Source: UBA8919 sp041658185 (lineage in GTDB: Bacteria > Elusimicrobiota > UBA8919). Taken from it: 64,000 nt of DNA. The stretch lies in NCBI GenBank assembly GCA_041658185.1, contig JBBAAR010000009.1, forward strand, positions 70,754 to 134,753. Direction: 5' to 3'. The stretch's first letter is position 1; every line of letters begins with the position of its first letter. Under the pieces are notes generated by a model, which made no database searches, was not told the DNA's origin, and was given only the letters and a program-made list of their open reading frames with translations. The position numbers and the translations under genes were made by a program. Of this stretch, positions 6,435 to 14,021 are shown piece after piece.

Positions 6435-7536
6435 TCTTTTAATTACTATTCTCTATTTTCTATTCTCAATTTGCTGCCTCTTTGCCGGCAACATAGACGT
6501 TATGTCCGACGGCTCAAAATATTCTTACGGCGAAAACACCGGCTGGTGCGGCTGGAAGACAACCTATTCAGAAATAACCGTTTCTACCGGCTATCTTTCG
6601 GGCTACTTATGGCAGGAGAATGTCGGCTGGGTATGTTTGGGAAGCACTCCGACAAACGGGGTTTCATATACCAATACTTCGGAAACTGATTATGGAATTA
6701 ACCGCAATCAGGCAACCGGCGTTTTGAGCGGTTACGGCTGGAGTGAAAATGCCGGCTGGCTCAATTTCAATCCTACGCACGGCGGCGTGACTATATCTAC
6801 TTCAGGAATTTTCGGTTCTACTGGCACTTGGATTTTAGGCGGCTGGGCGTGGGGAGAAAACATCGGCTGGGTCTGTTTTTCGTCAAGCAATTATCGGGTA
6901 AGAACGAGTGCGTTGCCGTCGCCGCCCGTCCCCGGTGCTTCCGCACTCGGATATTCAAGCATCAAATGGATGTGGTCCGACAATTCTTCCGGCTGGTCGC
7001 AGGAAAACGGTTTCAGGGTTTATACTTCAACGGGCGGGCTGATAGCGGCTACAAGTGCCGATGTGATAGATTACACCGAAACCGGATTAAACCGGAACAA
7101 ACCTTATAGCCGGTACGTTCAGCCGTATAACGTAGCGTGGTCGTCTTCGGCGAGTAACTCCACAACGGTAAGTTGGCGGACAAAACCCGGGACATATCAG
7201 GAGAAGACAGTTGTCCGCACACCGCCTAACTCATTCGGATTTGTCGGAGACGGTTTATGGGAGTGGGAAGTTGCTGCGAAATCAGGACAACTTGTAACAA
7301 TAACCGCATACATAAGATACAATTCAAGTTACGGAGCAGCGGGCAAACCCAAACTTACGCTTTACAATCTGGGAGTGAACAGCAATGCAACGATGAGTGC
7401 ATCTGCGGATACGTGGGAACAGTTGCAGGTTTCCGGCACACCCAACAGGAACGGAGTACTCAAACTGAAGATAGAGGGCTTCTCAACCATCCCCGGCGCA
7501 AAGATGTTTGTTGACGACATCAGTATAAGCCAGTGA
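6421..7536 (+). CDS. secreted protein with G-W/E-N-x-G-W repeats, FN3-like and C-terminal carbohydrate-binding-like region
   Basis: A 371-residue exported protein. ATG 6421, with GGAGG at 6411-6415, is preferred over the in-frame ATG at 6403. It overlaps the RT gene by 14 nt, so it probably belongs to the DGR transcript. A signal peptide (about 1-22, ending LFAGN) is followed by four repeats around E-N-x-G-W (GENTGWCGW, QENVGWVCL, SENAGWLNF, GENIGWVCF; about 40-165). An FN3-like segment (about 175-260) and a beta-rich C-terminal domain (about 265-370, ending MFVDDISIS) that resembles carbohydrate-binding modules come next. No variable repeat copy is present in it. Function is unknown; a partner of the diversified protein at the surface is a reasonable guess. 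Confidence 0.75.
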   Translation: MKKLNLLITILYFLFSICCLFAGNIDVMSDGSKYSYGENTGWCGWKTTYSEITVSTGYLSGYLWQENVGWVCLGSTPTNGVSYTNTSETDYGINRNQATGVLSGYGWSENAGWLNFNPTHGGVTISTSGIFGSTGTWILGGWAWGENIGWVCFSSSNYRVRTSALPSPPVPGASALGYSSIKWMWSDNSSGWSQENGFRVYTSTGGLIAATSADVIDYTETGLNRNKPYSRYVQPYNVAWSSSASNSTTVSWRTKPGTYQEKTVVRTPPNSFGFVGDGLWEWEVAAKSGQLVTITAYIRYNSSYGAAGKPKLTLYNLGVNSNATMSASADTWEQLQVSGTPNRNGVLKLKIEGFSTIPGAKMFVDDISISQ

Positions 7537-7539
7537 TTA

Positions 7540-7618
7540 AAAGCCGTGAAGTGTGAAAGGTGAAGGGTGAAGAGTTTAATGGTTTTGGTTTTACACTTCA
7601 TGCTTTACGCTTCACGAA
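7540..7618. repeat. intergenic micro-repeat with complementary arms
   Basis: Imperfect 7-nt tandem units around GTGAAGG (about 7548-7576) are followed by their complement around CTTCACG and TTACACTTCA (about 7590-7617). It occupies the gap before the small helical protein gene and ends at that gene's strong ribosome-binding site. Confidence 0.7.
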
Positions 7619-7638
7619 AAAAAAGGAGGTGATGAAAA

Positions 7639-8004
7639 ATGGCTGGATTAACCGACACTACGAAGCGCGAGTTTGCAAAAAGGACTCTGGACATACTTAA
7701 CTCAAATGCCGATGCGCTGAAAAAAACCGGCGTTGACATCAAGGCGAAATCGGATGAGTTGAAGAAACTTGTTGACGATGCCTTTTCTGCGGAAGAAAAG
7801 CAACTGAAATCGCAGACGGAGGCAATAAAATCAACCGAGGTATCGCAAAAAGCGACCGTTGATGTTTACAAGAAGGCGTCGGACGTAATTGAACTGATTG
7901 TCGGCGCGCTTGGAAAAGGCGACGCTCTTTCAAAGAGGTTGAGAAACCTGCGTGATGAGATATCAAACGAGGCGTTGAGAGGGAAAAGACCGGCGCAGCA
8001 GTAA
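7639..8004 (+). CDS. small helical (coiled-coil) protein upstream of a 21-bp array
   Basis: A 121-residue, Lys/Glu-rich, almost entirely helical protein with no signal peptide or membrane segment. It has a near-perfect Shine-Dalgarno (AAAAGGAGGTGAT, 7622-7634). I recognise no family. A segment L-K-S-Q-T-E-A-I (about 55-62) resembles L-K-A-Q-T-E-A-V in the small helical protein at 20018, and both genes are followed by 21-bp-period arrays that start in the gene's own frame after the stop. A phasin-like or scaffold protein is possible on composition alone. It ends at a normal TAA at 8002-8004. Confidence 0.75.
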   Translation: MAGLTDTTKREFAKRTLDILNSNADALKKTGVDIKAKSDELKKLVDDAFSAEEKQLKSQTEAIKSTEVSQKATVDVYKKASDVIELIVGALGKGDALSKRLRNLRDEISNEALRGKRPAQQ

Positions 8005-8013
8005 TATTTCCCT

Positions 8014-8249
8014 GGTAATAGATATCCTGACACAGGTAATATCCGTTTTTACCCTGGTAAGAATGTCTCCGCCACAGGTAAGAAACAATCTGACACGGGT
8101 AATTATGTTTCCGGTGAGGGTAATGATGTTCCGGTAACGGGTAAAAACCGTTTTTACCATGGGATTTATCTTTAGTGCACAGGTAATAATCTTTCCGGGA
8201 TAGGGAATAATGCTTAAGAGTCAGGAAATTTCCTTCCGGCAAACGGTAA
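8014..8249. repeat. degenerate 21-bp tandem array, 12 phased units
   Basis: GGTAA or a close variant begins at 8014, 8035, 8056, 8077, 8098, 8119, 8140, 8161, 8182, 8203, 8224 and 8245: exactly 21 bp apart with no insertion or deletion, although the rest of each unit has diverged. The phase matches the upstream gene's frame, where it reads G-N/K-x-x-x-x-x heptapeptides, but that frame has stops at 8002, 8173, 8212 and near 8251. It is not CRISPR: there are no conserved repeats with unique spacers. Confidence 0.9.
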
Positions 8250-8262
8250 TTGGTGAGCGATG

Positions 8263-8297
8263 AAAAAACGGCCGGGCTGATTGTCGGCCGTTTTTTT
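8263..8297 (+). terminator. intrinsic terminator after the 21-bp array
   Basis: Arms 8263-8274 and 8285-8296 (core CGGCCG) pair perfectly over a 10-nt loop and run into seven T's. It closes the transcription unit that contains the small helical protein and its array. A TATAAT at 8322-8327 just downstream may be the -10 of the ilvB promoter, although no good -35 is visible. Confidence 0.9.
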
Positions 8298-8335
8298 ATT
8301 TGCTTTTTTTGTTTTTTTTTGTATAATTATTAAAC

Positions 8336-8425
8336 AGGATTAAGGATTAAGGATTAAGGATTAAGTGGTAAGGATTAAGAAACAGCAAAAAAACTTAATC
8401 CTTAAAGCGAAGCGACTTAATCCTT
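8336..8425. repeat. ATTAAGG heptamer repeat with inverted copy before ilvB
   Basis: GGATTAA heptamers are repeated about four times from 8337 and recur at 8373; their complements CTTAATCC and TTAATCCTT appear at 8393-8425. It makes a long imperfect hairpin in the ilvB leader. No attenuator peptide was recognised. Confidence 0.75.
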
Positions 8426-8441
8426 ATAACTGGGAGAACTT

Positions 8442-10169
8442 ATGCTAAAAACGGGTTCGGAAATTTTTATTGAGTGTTTGTTGAGGGAAAAAGTGGAAGT
8501 GCTGTTCGGAATCCCTGGCGGTTCGGTGCTTCCTATTTTTGACAAAATCTATGATGCACGGGATAAAATCAGATTTGTATTAACACGGCACGAGCAAGGT
8601 GCCGGACATATGGCAGACGGATACGCCCGCTCAACAGGAAAAGTCGGGACCTGTATCGCAACCAGCGGTCCCGGTGCGGCAAACCTTACAACCGCACTTG
8701 CAACCGCTCATATGGATTCAATTCCGATGGTTGCATTCACAGGTCAGGTTGCAACAACCCTTATCGGAAACGACGCTTTTCAGGAAGCGGATACGACGGG
8801 AATAACCCGTTCGGTAACAAAACATAATTTTCTCGTTAAAGATGTGAAGGAACTTGCGAGAACAATCCGCGAGGCATTTTATATTGCAAAAACGGGCCGT
8901 CCCGGTCCTGTGCTTGTTGATATTCCCGTTGATGTTCAGAGGGCTGAATGTGAATTCATCTGGCCCGAAAAAATAGAAATTCGCTCGTATAATCCGGTTT
9001 ATGAAGGACACACGGGACAGATTAAAAAAGCAGCCGATTTGATAAACTCGTCAAAACAACCGCTTTTGTACATCGGCGGAGGGATTATTTCTTCCAATGC
9101 CTCGGCGGAGATATTATCACTTGCGGAAAAAATTCACACACCGGTTACGACAACACTTCTGGCAATCGGTAGTTTTCCGCCTGCCCATCCTTTGAATATT
9201 TTCATGCCGGGTATGCATGGTAATTATGCGGCTAATCTTGCGTTTCAGAATTGCGATTTGATAATTGCAATCGGCGCCCGTTTTGACGACAGGGTGACGG
9301 GAAAACTTTCTGCATTCGCTCCCAAGGCAAAAATTATTCATATTGATATTGACCCGACATCCATTTCCAAAAATGTGTCCGTTGATGTGCCTGTTGTCGG
9401 CGACGCAAAAAAAATACTCACGGAACTTATAAAATATGTGAAGAAAAAAAATAACCGTGACTGGTTGAAAAAAATCGGCGAGTGGCAGAAGTCAAATCCG
9501 TTTTCATATAAAAAAGATAATAAACTCCGTCCGCAGTATGTTATTGATAAAATCTCCGAGATAACAAAAGGCGAGGCGATTGTAGTAACGGAAGTAGGAC
9601 AGAATCAGATGTGGGCGGCGCAGTTTTATAAGGCAAAGTTTCCGAGGCATTTTTTGTCCAGCGGCGGACTCGGGACTATGGGCTACGGCTTTCCCGCTGC
9701 AATCGGCGCCAAAATTGCAAATCCAAAAAAGACCGTTATTGATATTGCCGGCGACGGTTCAATTCAGATGAACATACAGGAACTTGCAACAGCGGTATTG
9801 AACAATGTAAATGTGAAAATAGTTATACTCAACAATGCATGTTTGGGTATGGTCCGTCAGTGGCAGGAACTTTTTTACAAGAGGAGATATTCAGCGGTGT
9901 GTCTTACAAAACCAAATGGTTGTCTGCCCTGCGATGCTTCCGCCAAAAGACCCGCATGGATGGTGCCGGATTTTGTAAAACTCGCGGAAAGTTACGGCGC
10001 AGTGGGATTAAGAATCACAAAAAAAGAGGAAGTGGAAAATACGCTTATTAAGGCGTTAAAAATAGATAAAACGGTTGTTATGGATTTCATAGTTGAGGAA
10101 GAGGAAAACGTGCTTCCTATGGTGCCGGCAGGCAAGGCGCTTGATGAAATAATAACCAGTCTGGCATAG
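8442..10169 (+). CDS. ilvB: acetolactate synthase, large (catalytic) subunit
   Basis: A 575-residue ThDP- and FAD-dependent enzyme that condenses pyruvate with pyruvate or 2-oxobutyrate, the first common step of branched-chain amino-acid synthesis. Seen: the N-terminal F-G-I-P-G-G pocket, RHEQGAGHMADGYAR with the ThDP-activating glutamate (about 50), the TSGPGAANLTT segment, the central FAD region with GARFDDRVTGKL, and the C-terminal ThDP/Mg motif G-D-G-S-I-Q-M-N...N-N (about 445-470). Length is normal. A small Cys-containing insertion near 487-505 replaces the usual loop. A weak GGGAG site precedes the ATG. The regulatory subunit follows 119 nt downstream. Confidence 0.96.
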   Translation: MLKTGSEIFIECLLREKVEVLFGIPGGSVLPIFDKIYDARDKIRFVLTRHEQGAGHMADGYARSTGKVGTCIATSGPGAANLTTALATAHMDSIPMVAFTGQVATTLIGNDAFQEADTTGITRSVTKHNFLVKDVKELARTIREAFYIAKTGRPGPVLVDIPVDVQRAECEFIWPEKIEIRSYNPVYEGHTGQIKKAADLINSSKQPLLYIGGGIISSNASAEILSLAEKIHTPVTTTLLAIGSFPPAHPLNIFMPGMHGNYAANLAFQNCDLIIAIGARFDDRVTGKLSAFAPKAKIIHIDIDPTSISKNVSVDVPVVGDAKKILTELIKYVKKKNNRDWLKKIGEWQKSNPFSYKKDNKLRPQYVIDKISEITKGEAIVVTEVGQNQMWAAQFYKAKFPRHFLSSGGLGTMGYGFPAAIGAKIANPKKTVIDIAGDGSIQMNIQELATAVLNNVNVKIVILNNACLGMVRQWQELFYKRRYSAVCLTKPNGCLPCDASAKRPAWMVPDFVKLAESYGAVGLRITKKEEVENTLIKALKIDKTVVMDFIVEEEENVLPMVPAGKALDEIITSLA

Positions 10170-10176
10170 TAAAGGC

Positions 10177-10265
10177 AGAGAATTAGTTTATACGAAAGAG
10201 AATAAGAGAATTAGTAAATTAGGTAGAAGATTTTATCTAATTCTCTAATCTTTAATTCTCTAATT
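10177..10265. repeat. GAGAATTAG/CTAATTCTC micro-repeat between ilvB and ilvN
   Basis: AGAGAATTAG units (10177-10218) are followed by complementary CTAATTCTCTAAT units (10238-10265). The same motif family recurs around 19815-19850 and 19955-19995. No coding potential. Confidence 0.75.
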
Positions 10266-10288
10266 CACTGGTGTTAAATGGAGGAAAA

Positions 10289-10765
10289 ATGAAACACACG
10301 ATTTCTGTTTTAGTTGAAAATAAGCCGGGTGTCTTAACAAGAATTTCTACGCTTTTTGCCGCCCGCGGTTACAACATTGATTCGCTTGCCGTCGGCGAAA
10401 CGGATGACCCGACCGTTTCCCGGATGACCATCGTTGTCGCGGGAGATGAGGCGATTTTAGAGCAGGTCAAGAAACAACTCAACAAACTGATTGATGTAAT
10501 TAAGGTCAGCGATTTCTTAAATATTGCGCATGTTGAACGGGATTTGATTTTGATAAAGGTAAGAGCCGACAAATCGGTGAGAGCCGAGATTTTGCAGATT
10601 GTAGATATTTTCCGCGCGAAAATCGTTGATGTTTCGGTAAACACCGTCATAATTGAAATGACCGGCGACGAGGATAAAATACAGGCGATTATTAATATGT
10701 TGAAACCGTTCGGAATAAAAGAAATGGCAAGAACCGGTATTATTGCAATGGCTCGCGGAAGTTGA
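10289..10765 (+). CDS. ilvN: acetolactate synthase, small (regulatory) subunit
   Basis: A 158-residue regulatory subunit that activates the catalytic subunit and confers valine feedback inhibition. The ACT domain at 1-75 begins MKHTISVLVENKPGVLTRISTLFAARGYNIDSL in pattern (glycine-rich ligand turn N-K-P-G-V-L). The C-terminal ALS_ss_C domain follows, ending M-A-R-T-G-I-I-A-M-A-R. ATG 10289 is chosen because GGAGG lies at 10280-10284 and homology begins there; the GTG at 10271 is too early. The next gene starts just after the stop (TGA-A-ATG), which suggests translational coupling. Confidence 0.95.
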   Translation: MKHTISVLVENKPGVLTRISTLFAARGYNIDSLAVGETDDPTVSRMTIVVAGDEAILEQVKKQLNKLIDVIKVSDFLNIAHVERDLILIKVRADKSVRAEILQIVDIFRAKIVDVSVNTVIIEMTGDEDKIQAIINMLKPFGIKEMARTGIIAMARGS

Positions 10766-10766
10766 A

Positions 10767-11423
10767 ATGAGACAGAGGATAGAGGATAGAGGACAGAGGA
10801 CAGAATATAGAGAAAAGTGGTTTGTTTTGTTTTTTCTATGCTCTATGCTCTATGCTCTATGCACTGTCTTTACCGGATGTACTCCAAAAGCAAAATATTT
10901 AGTTGAAAATTATTCTCCTCCGGAAAAAATTGCGGTGCTTCCTTTTAATAATCAGTCGGTGGATTTGGATGCGCCGGTGATAATGAGGTATCTTTTTAAT
11001 AAAAGGTTGTCCGCTGTCGGCTATAATACAATTTCACTTTCCGAAATTGACGAAAAACTTCACGAGATGGGTATAACTGACGGCGGGCAGTTGCCGACGA
11101 CAACTCCGAAGGAACTCGGTGAAAAACTTAATGTTGACGGACTCATTTACGGGGATGTAATTGAGTTTAAGTACACGACACTCGGATTTTATTATGCAAG
11201 AACGGTTCAGTCAAACTTTAAATTATTTGATTCAAAAAACGAAAAACTTTTGTGGGAAGACGAAAGAAAGGTATCAAATATCAAATTTGAATTCAGGGAA
11301 ATAGGAAAAGCGTTTGCATTGCAACTCGCTGAAAAAACGCTTGATAAAGCATTGAGGTCGCCGTTGAAAGAAGAATCAAACGGGGTTGTTAATTTGTCAA
11401 TTATGACGCTCCCGAGGAGATAG
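10767..11423 (+). CDS. GNA1162/DUF799-like lipoprotein
   Basis: A 218-residue predicted outer-membrane lipoprotein with lipobox V-F-T-G-C at about 33-37. The mature part (PPEKIAVLPFNNQSVDLDAP... LGEKLNVDGLIYGDVIEF) fits the DUF799/GNA1162 family, often encoded beside CsgG-type lipoproteins, as here. ATG 10767 follows the ilvN stop. The signal sequence is oddly encoded: its polar n-region comes from GAGGACA heptamers and its hydrophobic core from CTATGCT heptamers, the two arms of an inverted micro-repeat. The first 12 residues are nearly the same as in the next gene. Family role: thought to act with CsgG-like proteins at the outer membrane; the cargo is unknown. Confidence 0.75.
   Translation: MRQRIEDRGQRTEYREKWFVLFFLCSMLYALCTVFTGCTPKAKYLVENYSPPEKIAVLPFNNQSVDLDAPVIMRYLFNKRLSAVGYNTISLSEIDEKLHEMGITDGGQLPTTTPKELGEKLNVDGLIYGDVIEFKYTTLGFYYARTVQSNFKLFDSKNEKLLWEDERKVSNIKFEFREIGKAFALQLAEKTLDKALRSPLKEESNGVVNLSIMTLPRR
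10770..10866. repeat. GAGGACA/CTATGCT inverted micro-repeat encoding a signal peptide, copy 1
   Basis: GAGGATA and GAGGACA heptamers (10774-10805) are followed by CTATGCT heptamers (10838-10863), which are roughly complementary to the first block. All of it is coding for the lipoprotein leader. A second copy opens the following gene (11430-11522), and a non-coding copy lies before the HEAT-repeat gene (57181-57240). Confidence 0.8.
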
Positions 11424-11426
11424 AAG

Positions 11427-12398
11427 ATGAGACAGAGAATAGAGGACAGAGGACAGAGGACAGGAGTTAGAATTAAGCGGCTGGTTTTGTTTTTTTCTAT
11501 GCTCTACGCTCTATGCTCTATCTTTACCGGTTGCGCTCCTTCAACGACCGTAAAGAAAAAACAGGCAGTTACTATTGAAACTCCAAAAGAAGTTTTCATC
11601 CCGCCGAAGAAAAAAATATCGGTTGTTGAGTTTGAAAATAAAACCGCATATGGACAGAGACGGCTCGGTACTGCTGCTTCCGATATTCTTTTAACTGAAC
11701 TCGGCAAATCGCAGAAATTTATTTTGATTGAACGGGCAAAACTTGCTCAAATTTTGGAAGAACAAAAACTTCAGTCGGCAGGTATGTATGATGCTAACAC
11801 TGTCTCACAGATAGGGAAACTTGCCGGTGTTGATGCAATTGTTATCGGCGTGGTTTCGCAATTCGGCGTGAAAACAGGCGGTTCCGATTATCTAATAACT
11901 GCATCAAAACAGCAGGTCGCCGAATGCACCGTTGATATCAGGGTAATTGAGGTTGAGACGGGAAAAATACTTTATATTGATTCGGGAAAAGGTATCGCAA
12001 AATCATCTAAGGGCTCATTTTTAGGAATGGGAACCAAAGGCGGTTATGACGAAACGCTGGAAGGCGAATCGCTCCGCGCAGCAATCGCTAAATTTGTGGA
12101 TAACATTGTTTATCAGGTGAATGCTCGTCCTTGGTCCTGCCGTGTTGCCGAGGTTGATGAAAACAATATCTATCTGGATGCCGGAAAAGAATCAAATCTG
12201 AAACTCGGCACAAAATTAGTTATATTTAATCAGGGAAAAGAAATAAGAAGTCCGGATACGGGACTGGTCATTGGCAGAACCGAAGAAAAAGTCGGCGAGT
12301 TGGAAGTAGTTGATTATTTCGGAGAAAACGGCTCCACCGCAAAAGTTATTAAAGGTTCAAAACCGGTTCGCGGCGCCGTCTGCCGTCTTATAAGATGA
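11427..12398 (+). CDS. CsgG-family outer-membrane lipoprotein
   Basis: A 323-residue CsgG-like lipoprotein. Lipobox I-F-T-G-C at about 32-36; the CsgG core runs about 55-235 (KISVVEFENKT, ASDILLTELGKSQKFILIER, LAGVDAIVIGVVSQFG, ESLRAAIAKFVDNIV). A ~90-residue C-terminal extension with alternating beta-strands (about 236-323) is not part of curli CsgG and resembles a small beta-barrel accessory domain. CsgG forms the outer-membrane secretion pore for curli, but no curli genes occur here. With the adjacent GNA1162-like gene this looks like the broader CsgG/DUF799 envelope pair. Its leader is encoded by the same micro-repeat as its neighbour's. Confidence 0.85.
   Translation: MRQRIEDRGQRTGVRIKRLVLFFSMLYALCSIFTGCAPSTTVKKKQAVTIETPKEVFIPPKKKISVVEFENKTAYGQRRLGTAASDILLTELGKSQKFILIERAKLAQILEEQKLQSAGMYDANTVSQIGKLAGVDAIVIGVVSQFGVKTGGSDYLITASKQQVAECTVDIRVIEVETGKILYIDSGKGIAKSSKGSFLGMGTKGGYDETLEGESLRAAIAKFVDNIVYQVNARPWSCRVAEVDENNIYLDAGKESNLKLGTKLVIFNQGKEIRSPDTGLVIGRTEEKVGELEVVDYFGENGSTAKVIKGSKPVRGAVCRLIR
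11430..11522. repeat. GAGGACA/CTATGCT inverted micro-repeat encoding a signal peptide, copy 2
   Basis: GAGGACA units (11442-11463) and CTATGCT/CTACGCT units (11497-11522) encode the charged n-region and hydrophobic core of the CsgG-like lipoprotein leader, matching the copy at 10770-10866. Confidence 0.8.
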
Positions 12399-12408
12399 TA
12401 AATGTTAG

Positions 12409-12621
12409 ATGAAAAATATCTACAATCTTTTCTCTGCCGCATCTTTTGGGTTTGTTTTTCTTCTGTCAATTGTTGTCGGACTTGGCATCGGAGTTTTTCT
12501 TGATAAGATTTTTAAGACACATCCCGTATTTACGATAATTTTTACGGCGATAGGAATGGCAAGCGGTATATATTCCGTTTTTCAGGAGATAAAAAATTTC
12601 CAAAAAGATAATAATAATTGA
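12409..12621 (+). CDS. AtpZ/AtpI-like small membrane protein of the ATP synthase operon
   Basis: A 70-residue protein with two membrane segments (about 9-30 and 39-58) joined by a G-x-F-L-D-K-x-F loop, typical of the AtpZ-type (F0F1-ATPase_gene1) proteins encoded first in many atp operons and proposed to help c-ring assembly or Mg2+ handling. It is the first gene of the ATP synthase cluster and is followed 25 nt later by the AtpI-like gene. The ATG lacks a strong ribosome-binding site. Confidence 0.8.
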   Translation: MKNIYNLFSAASFGFVFLLSIVVGLGIGVFLDKIFKTHPVFTIIFTAIGMASGIYSVFQEIKNFQKDNNN

Positions 12622-12646
12622 GACGGTAATTATAGCGGTTTTGATA

Positions 12647-12922
12647 ATGTTTATTTTTAAGGATAAACAGGTATCAATCGGAATTGCAGGCGGCGCCGTT
12701 TTGGGATGTCTTAATATTTTTGCGACTTTTTTTACAACTAAGAAACTTAACCTGAAAACATATTTCATCCGGACAATTATCAAATTTGCGGTAATTATGA
12801 CGCTGTTTTATATTTTGTTAAAACTCAATGCTAATGTGATTGCGATATTGGGCGGATTTACCGTTCCTTTAATTTTCATGGGTCTTGAGGTGGTAAGATG
12901 CAGATTGTTAAAGAAGCAATAG
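12647..12922 (+). CDS. atpI: AtpI-like ATP synthase assembly membrane protein
   Basis: A 91-residue protein with three to four hydrophobic helices, matching AtpI in length and position directly before atpB. AtpI helps c-ring assembly. ATG 12647 is taken in preference to the TTG at 12641. Its 3' end overlaps the atpB start by 25 nt, so the two are probably translationally coupled. Confidence 0.7.
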   Translation: MFIFKDKQVSIGIAGGAVLGCLNIFATFFTTKKLNLKTYFIRTIIKFAVIMTLFYILLKLNANVIAILGGFTVPLIFMGLEVVRCRLLKKQ

Positions 12923-13623
12923 AATATCATATTCCATATGTTCCGACGACAATTTTGATGGTTTTGATTGTATGGGGTGTAATTTTGGTTTTATCCGTTT
13001 TTGCTGCTAAAAAAATATCCATCGTTCCAAAAGGGTTTCAGAATTTTTTGGAAATGGTTTTTGAATGGGTCTTTAATTTAGCGGATACCATTATTGGTTC
13101 TGAAGCGAAAAGATTTTACCCGCTTTTTTTGGGAATTTTTCTTTTCATTTTTGTTTCCAATATTTTGGGTGTTATCCCGGGAATGATTTCGCCAACAGCA
13201 AACTTAAATATCCCGATTGCACTTGCACTGATCGTTTTTATTTATTATAATATCCAAGGTATTGTAAAACATAAACTTGGTTATATTAAAAAGTTTACCG
13301 TACCCGGATTGCCTTTATGGATGATGCCTGTAAATATCCTGATATTTTTTATTGAATTGATTAGCCAGTTTGTCAGGCCGTTTTCACTATCATTGCGTTT
13401 ATTCTGTAATGTTTTTGCAAAAGAAACACTTTTGAGTGTTTTGGGAGTTCTTGTTATTACATTTTTTTTGTTGCCGGGGATTTCCAAAACAATTCTTATA
13501 ATGCCGCTGTTTTTAAGACCTGTCATAATTCTTTTGGCAATTCTAGTTGGTTTTGTTCAGGCGATGATATTTTTAATTTTAAGCATAATTTATGTCGGCG
13601 GTGCAGTAAAATCTGAACATTAA
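12898..13623 (+). CDS. atpB: F-type ATP synthase subunit a
   Basis: A 241-residue integral membrane subunit a of the F0 sector, forming the ion half-channels against the c-ring. Five or six membrane helices are visible. The essential arginine lies in S-L-S-L-R-L-F-C-N (about 164-172), the equivalent of the L-R-L-F-G-N motif. The start overlaps atpI. Length is normal for the family. Confidence 0.95.
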   Translation: MQIVKEAIEYHIPYVPTTILMVLIVWGVILVLSVFAAKKISIVPKGFQNFLEMVFEWVFNLADTIIGSEAKRFYPLFLGIFLFIFVSNILGVIPGMISPTANLNIPIALALIVFIYYNIQGIVKHKLGYIKKFTVPGLPLWMMPVNILIFFIELISQFVRPFSLSLRLFCNVFAKETLLSVLGVLVITFFLLPGISKTILIMPLFLRPVIILLAILVGFVQAMIFLILSIIYVGGAVKSEH

Positions 13624-13639
13624 AAAGGAGGAGGGGAAG

Positions 13640-14017
13640 ATGAGAAAGCGTTCGTTTGTTCTTATGTTCATTTGTTCATTTGTTCTTATGTTTTTGTGCG
13701 GTGTAATTCTTGCTGAGGACAAAGTTGCTGCTGCTGCGGCAGTTGTGCTTAATCCCGGCGCTGCCGAATTTTTTACAAAATCGGTTATGGTTGCTGCACT
13801 TGGACTTGTGGCAATGGGAATAGTCGGTGCAGTGATGCAGATGTTTGCTATCAGAAAGGCGCTTGAAGGAATGGCGAGACAGCCGGAAGCCGGCGGGCAG
13901 TTGCAGCTCTCAATGATTATCGGTCTTGCATTTATTGAATCGCTGGTTCTGTATGTGCTTTTTATCAGCATTATACTTTTGTTTGCAAATCCGTTCACGA
14001 AGTATTTTGTCCAATAA
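13640..14017 (+). CDS. atpE: F-type ATP synthase subunit c with N-terminal leader
   Basis: A 125-residue c subunit, the rotor-ring monomer. The two-helix hairpin is preceded by ~40 extra residues that look like a signal peptide (R-K-R, hydrophobic core, ending L-A-E-D), encoded by 8-nt micro-repeats around GTTCATTT. The polar loop A-R-Q-P-E is conserved. The ion-binding carboxylate is E100, followed by S101 and Y105, with Q67 in helix 1. The 33-residue Q-to-E spacing equals that of Q32/E65 in the Na+ ring of Ilyobacter tartaricus, so Na+ coupling is possible, although Thr67 of that site is Leu here. A strong AAAAAGGAGGAGG site precedes the ATG. Confidence 0.94.
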   Translation: MRKRSFVLMFICSFVLMFLCGVILAEDKVAAAAAVVLNPGAAEFFTKSVMVAALGLVAMGIVGAVMQMFAIRKALEGMARQPEAGGQLQLSMIIGLAFIESLVLYVLFISIILLFANPFTKYFVQ

Positions 14018-14021
14018 AGGC

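Noticed and set aside
7739..8242. 167-codon minus-strand ORF across the 21-bp array
   Set aside because: Its openness follows from the 21-bp (seven-codon) period of the array; half of it is antisense to a better-supported + strand gene, it has no ribosome-binding site and its composition is not protein-like.
8014..8249. CRISPR array
   Set aside because: Units are a continuous 21-bp degenerate tandem repeat with no conserved repeats alternating with unique spacers, and no cas genes are present.
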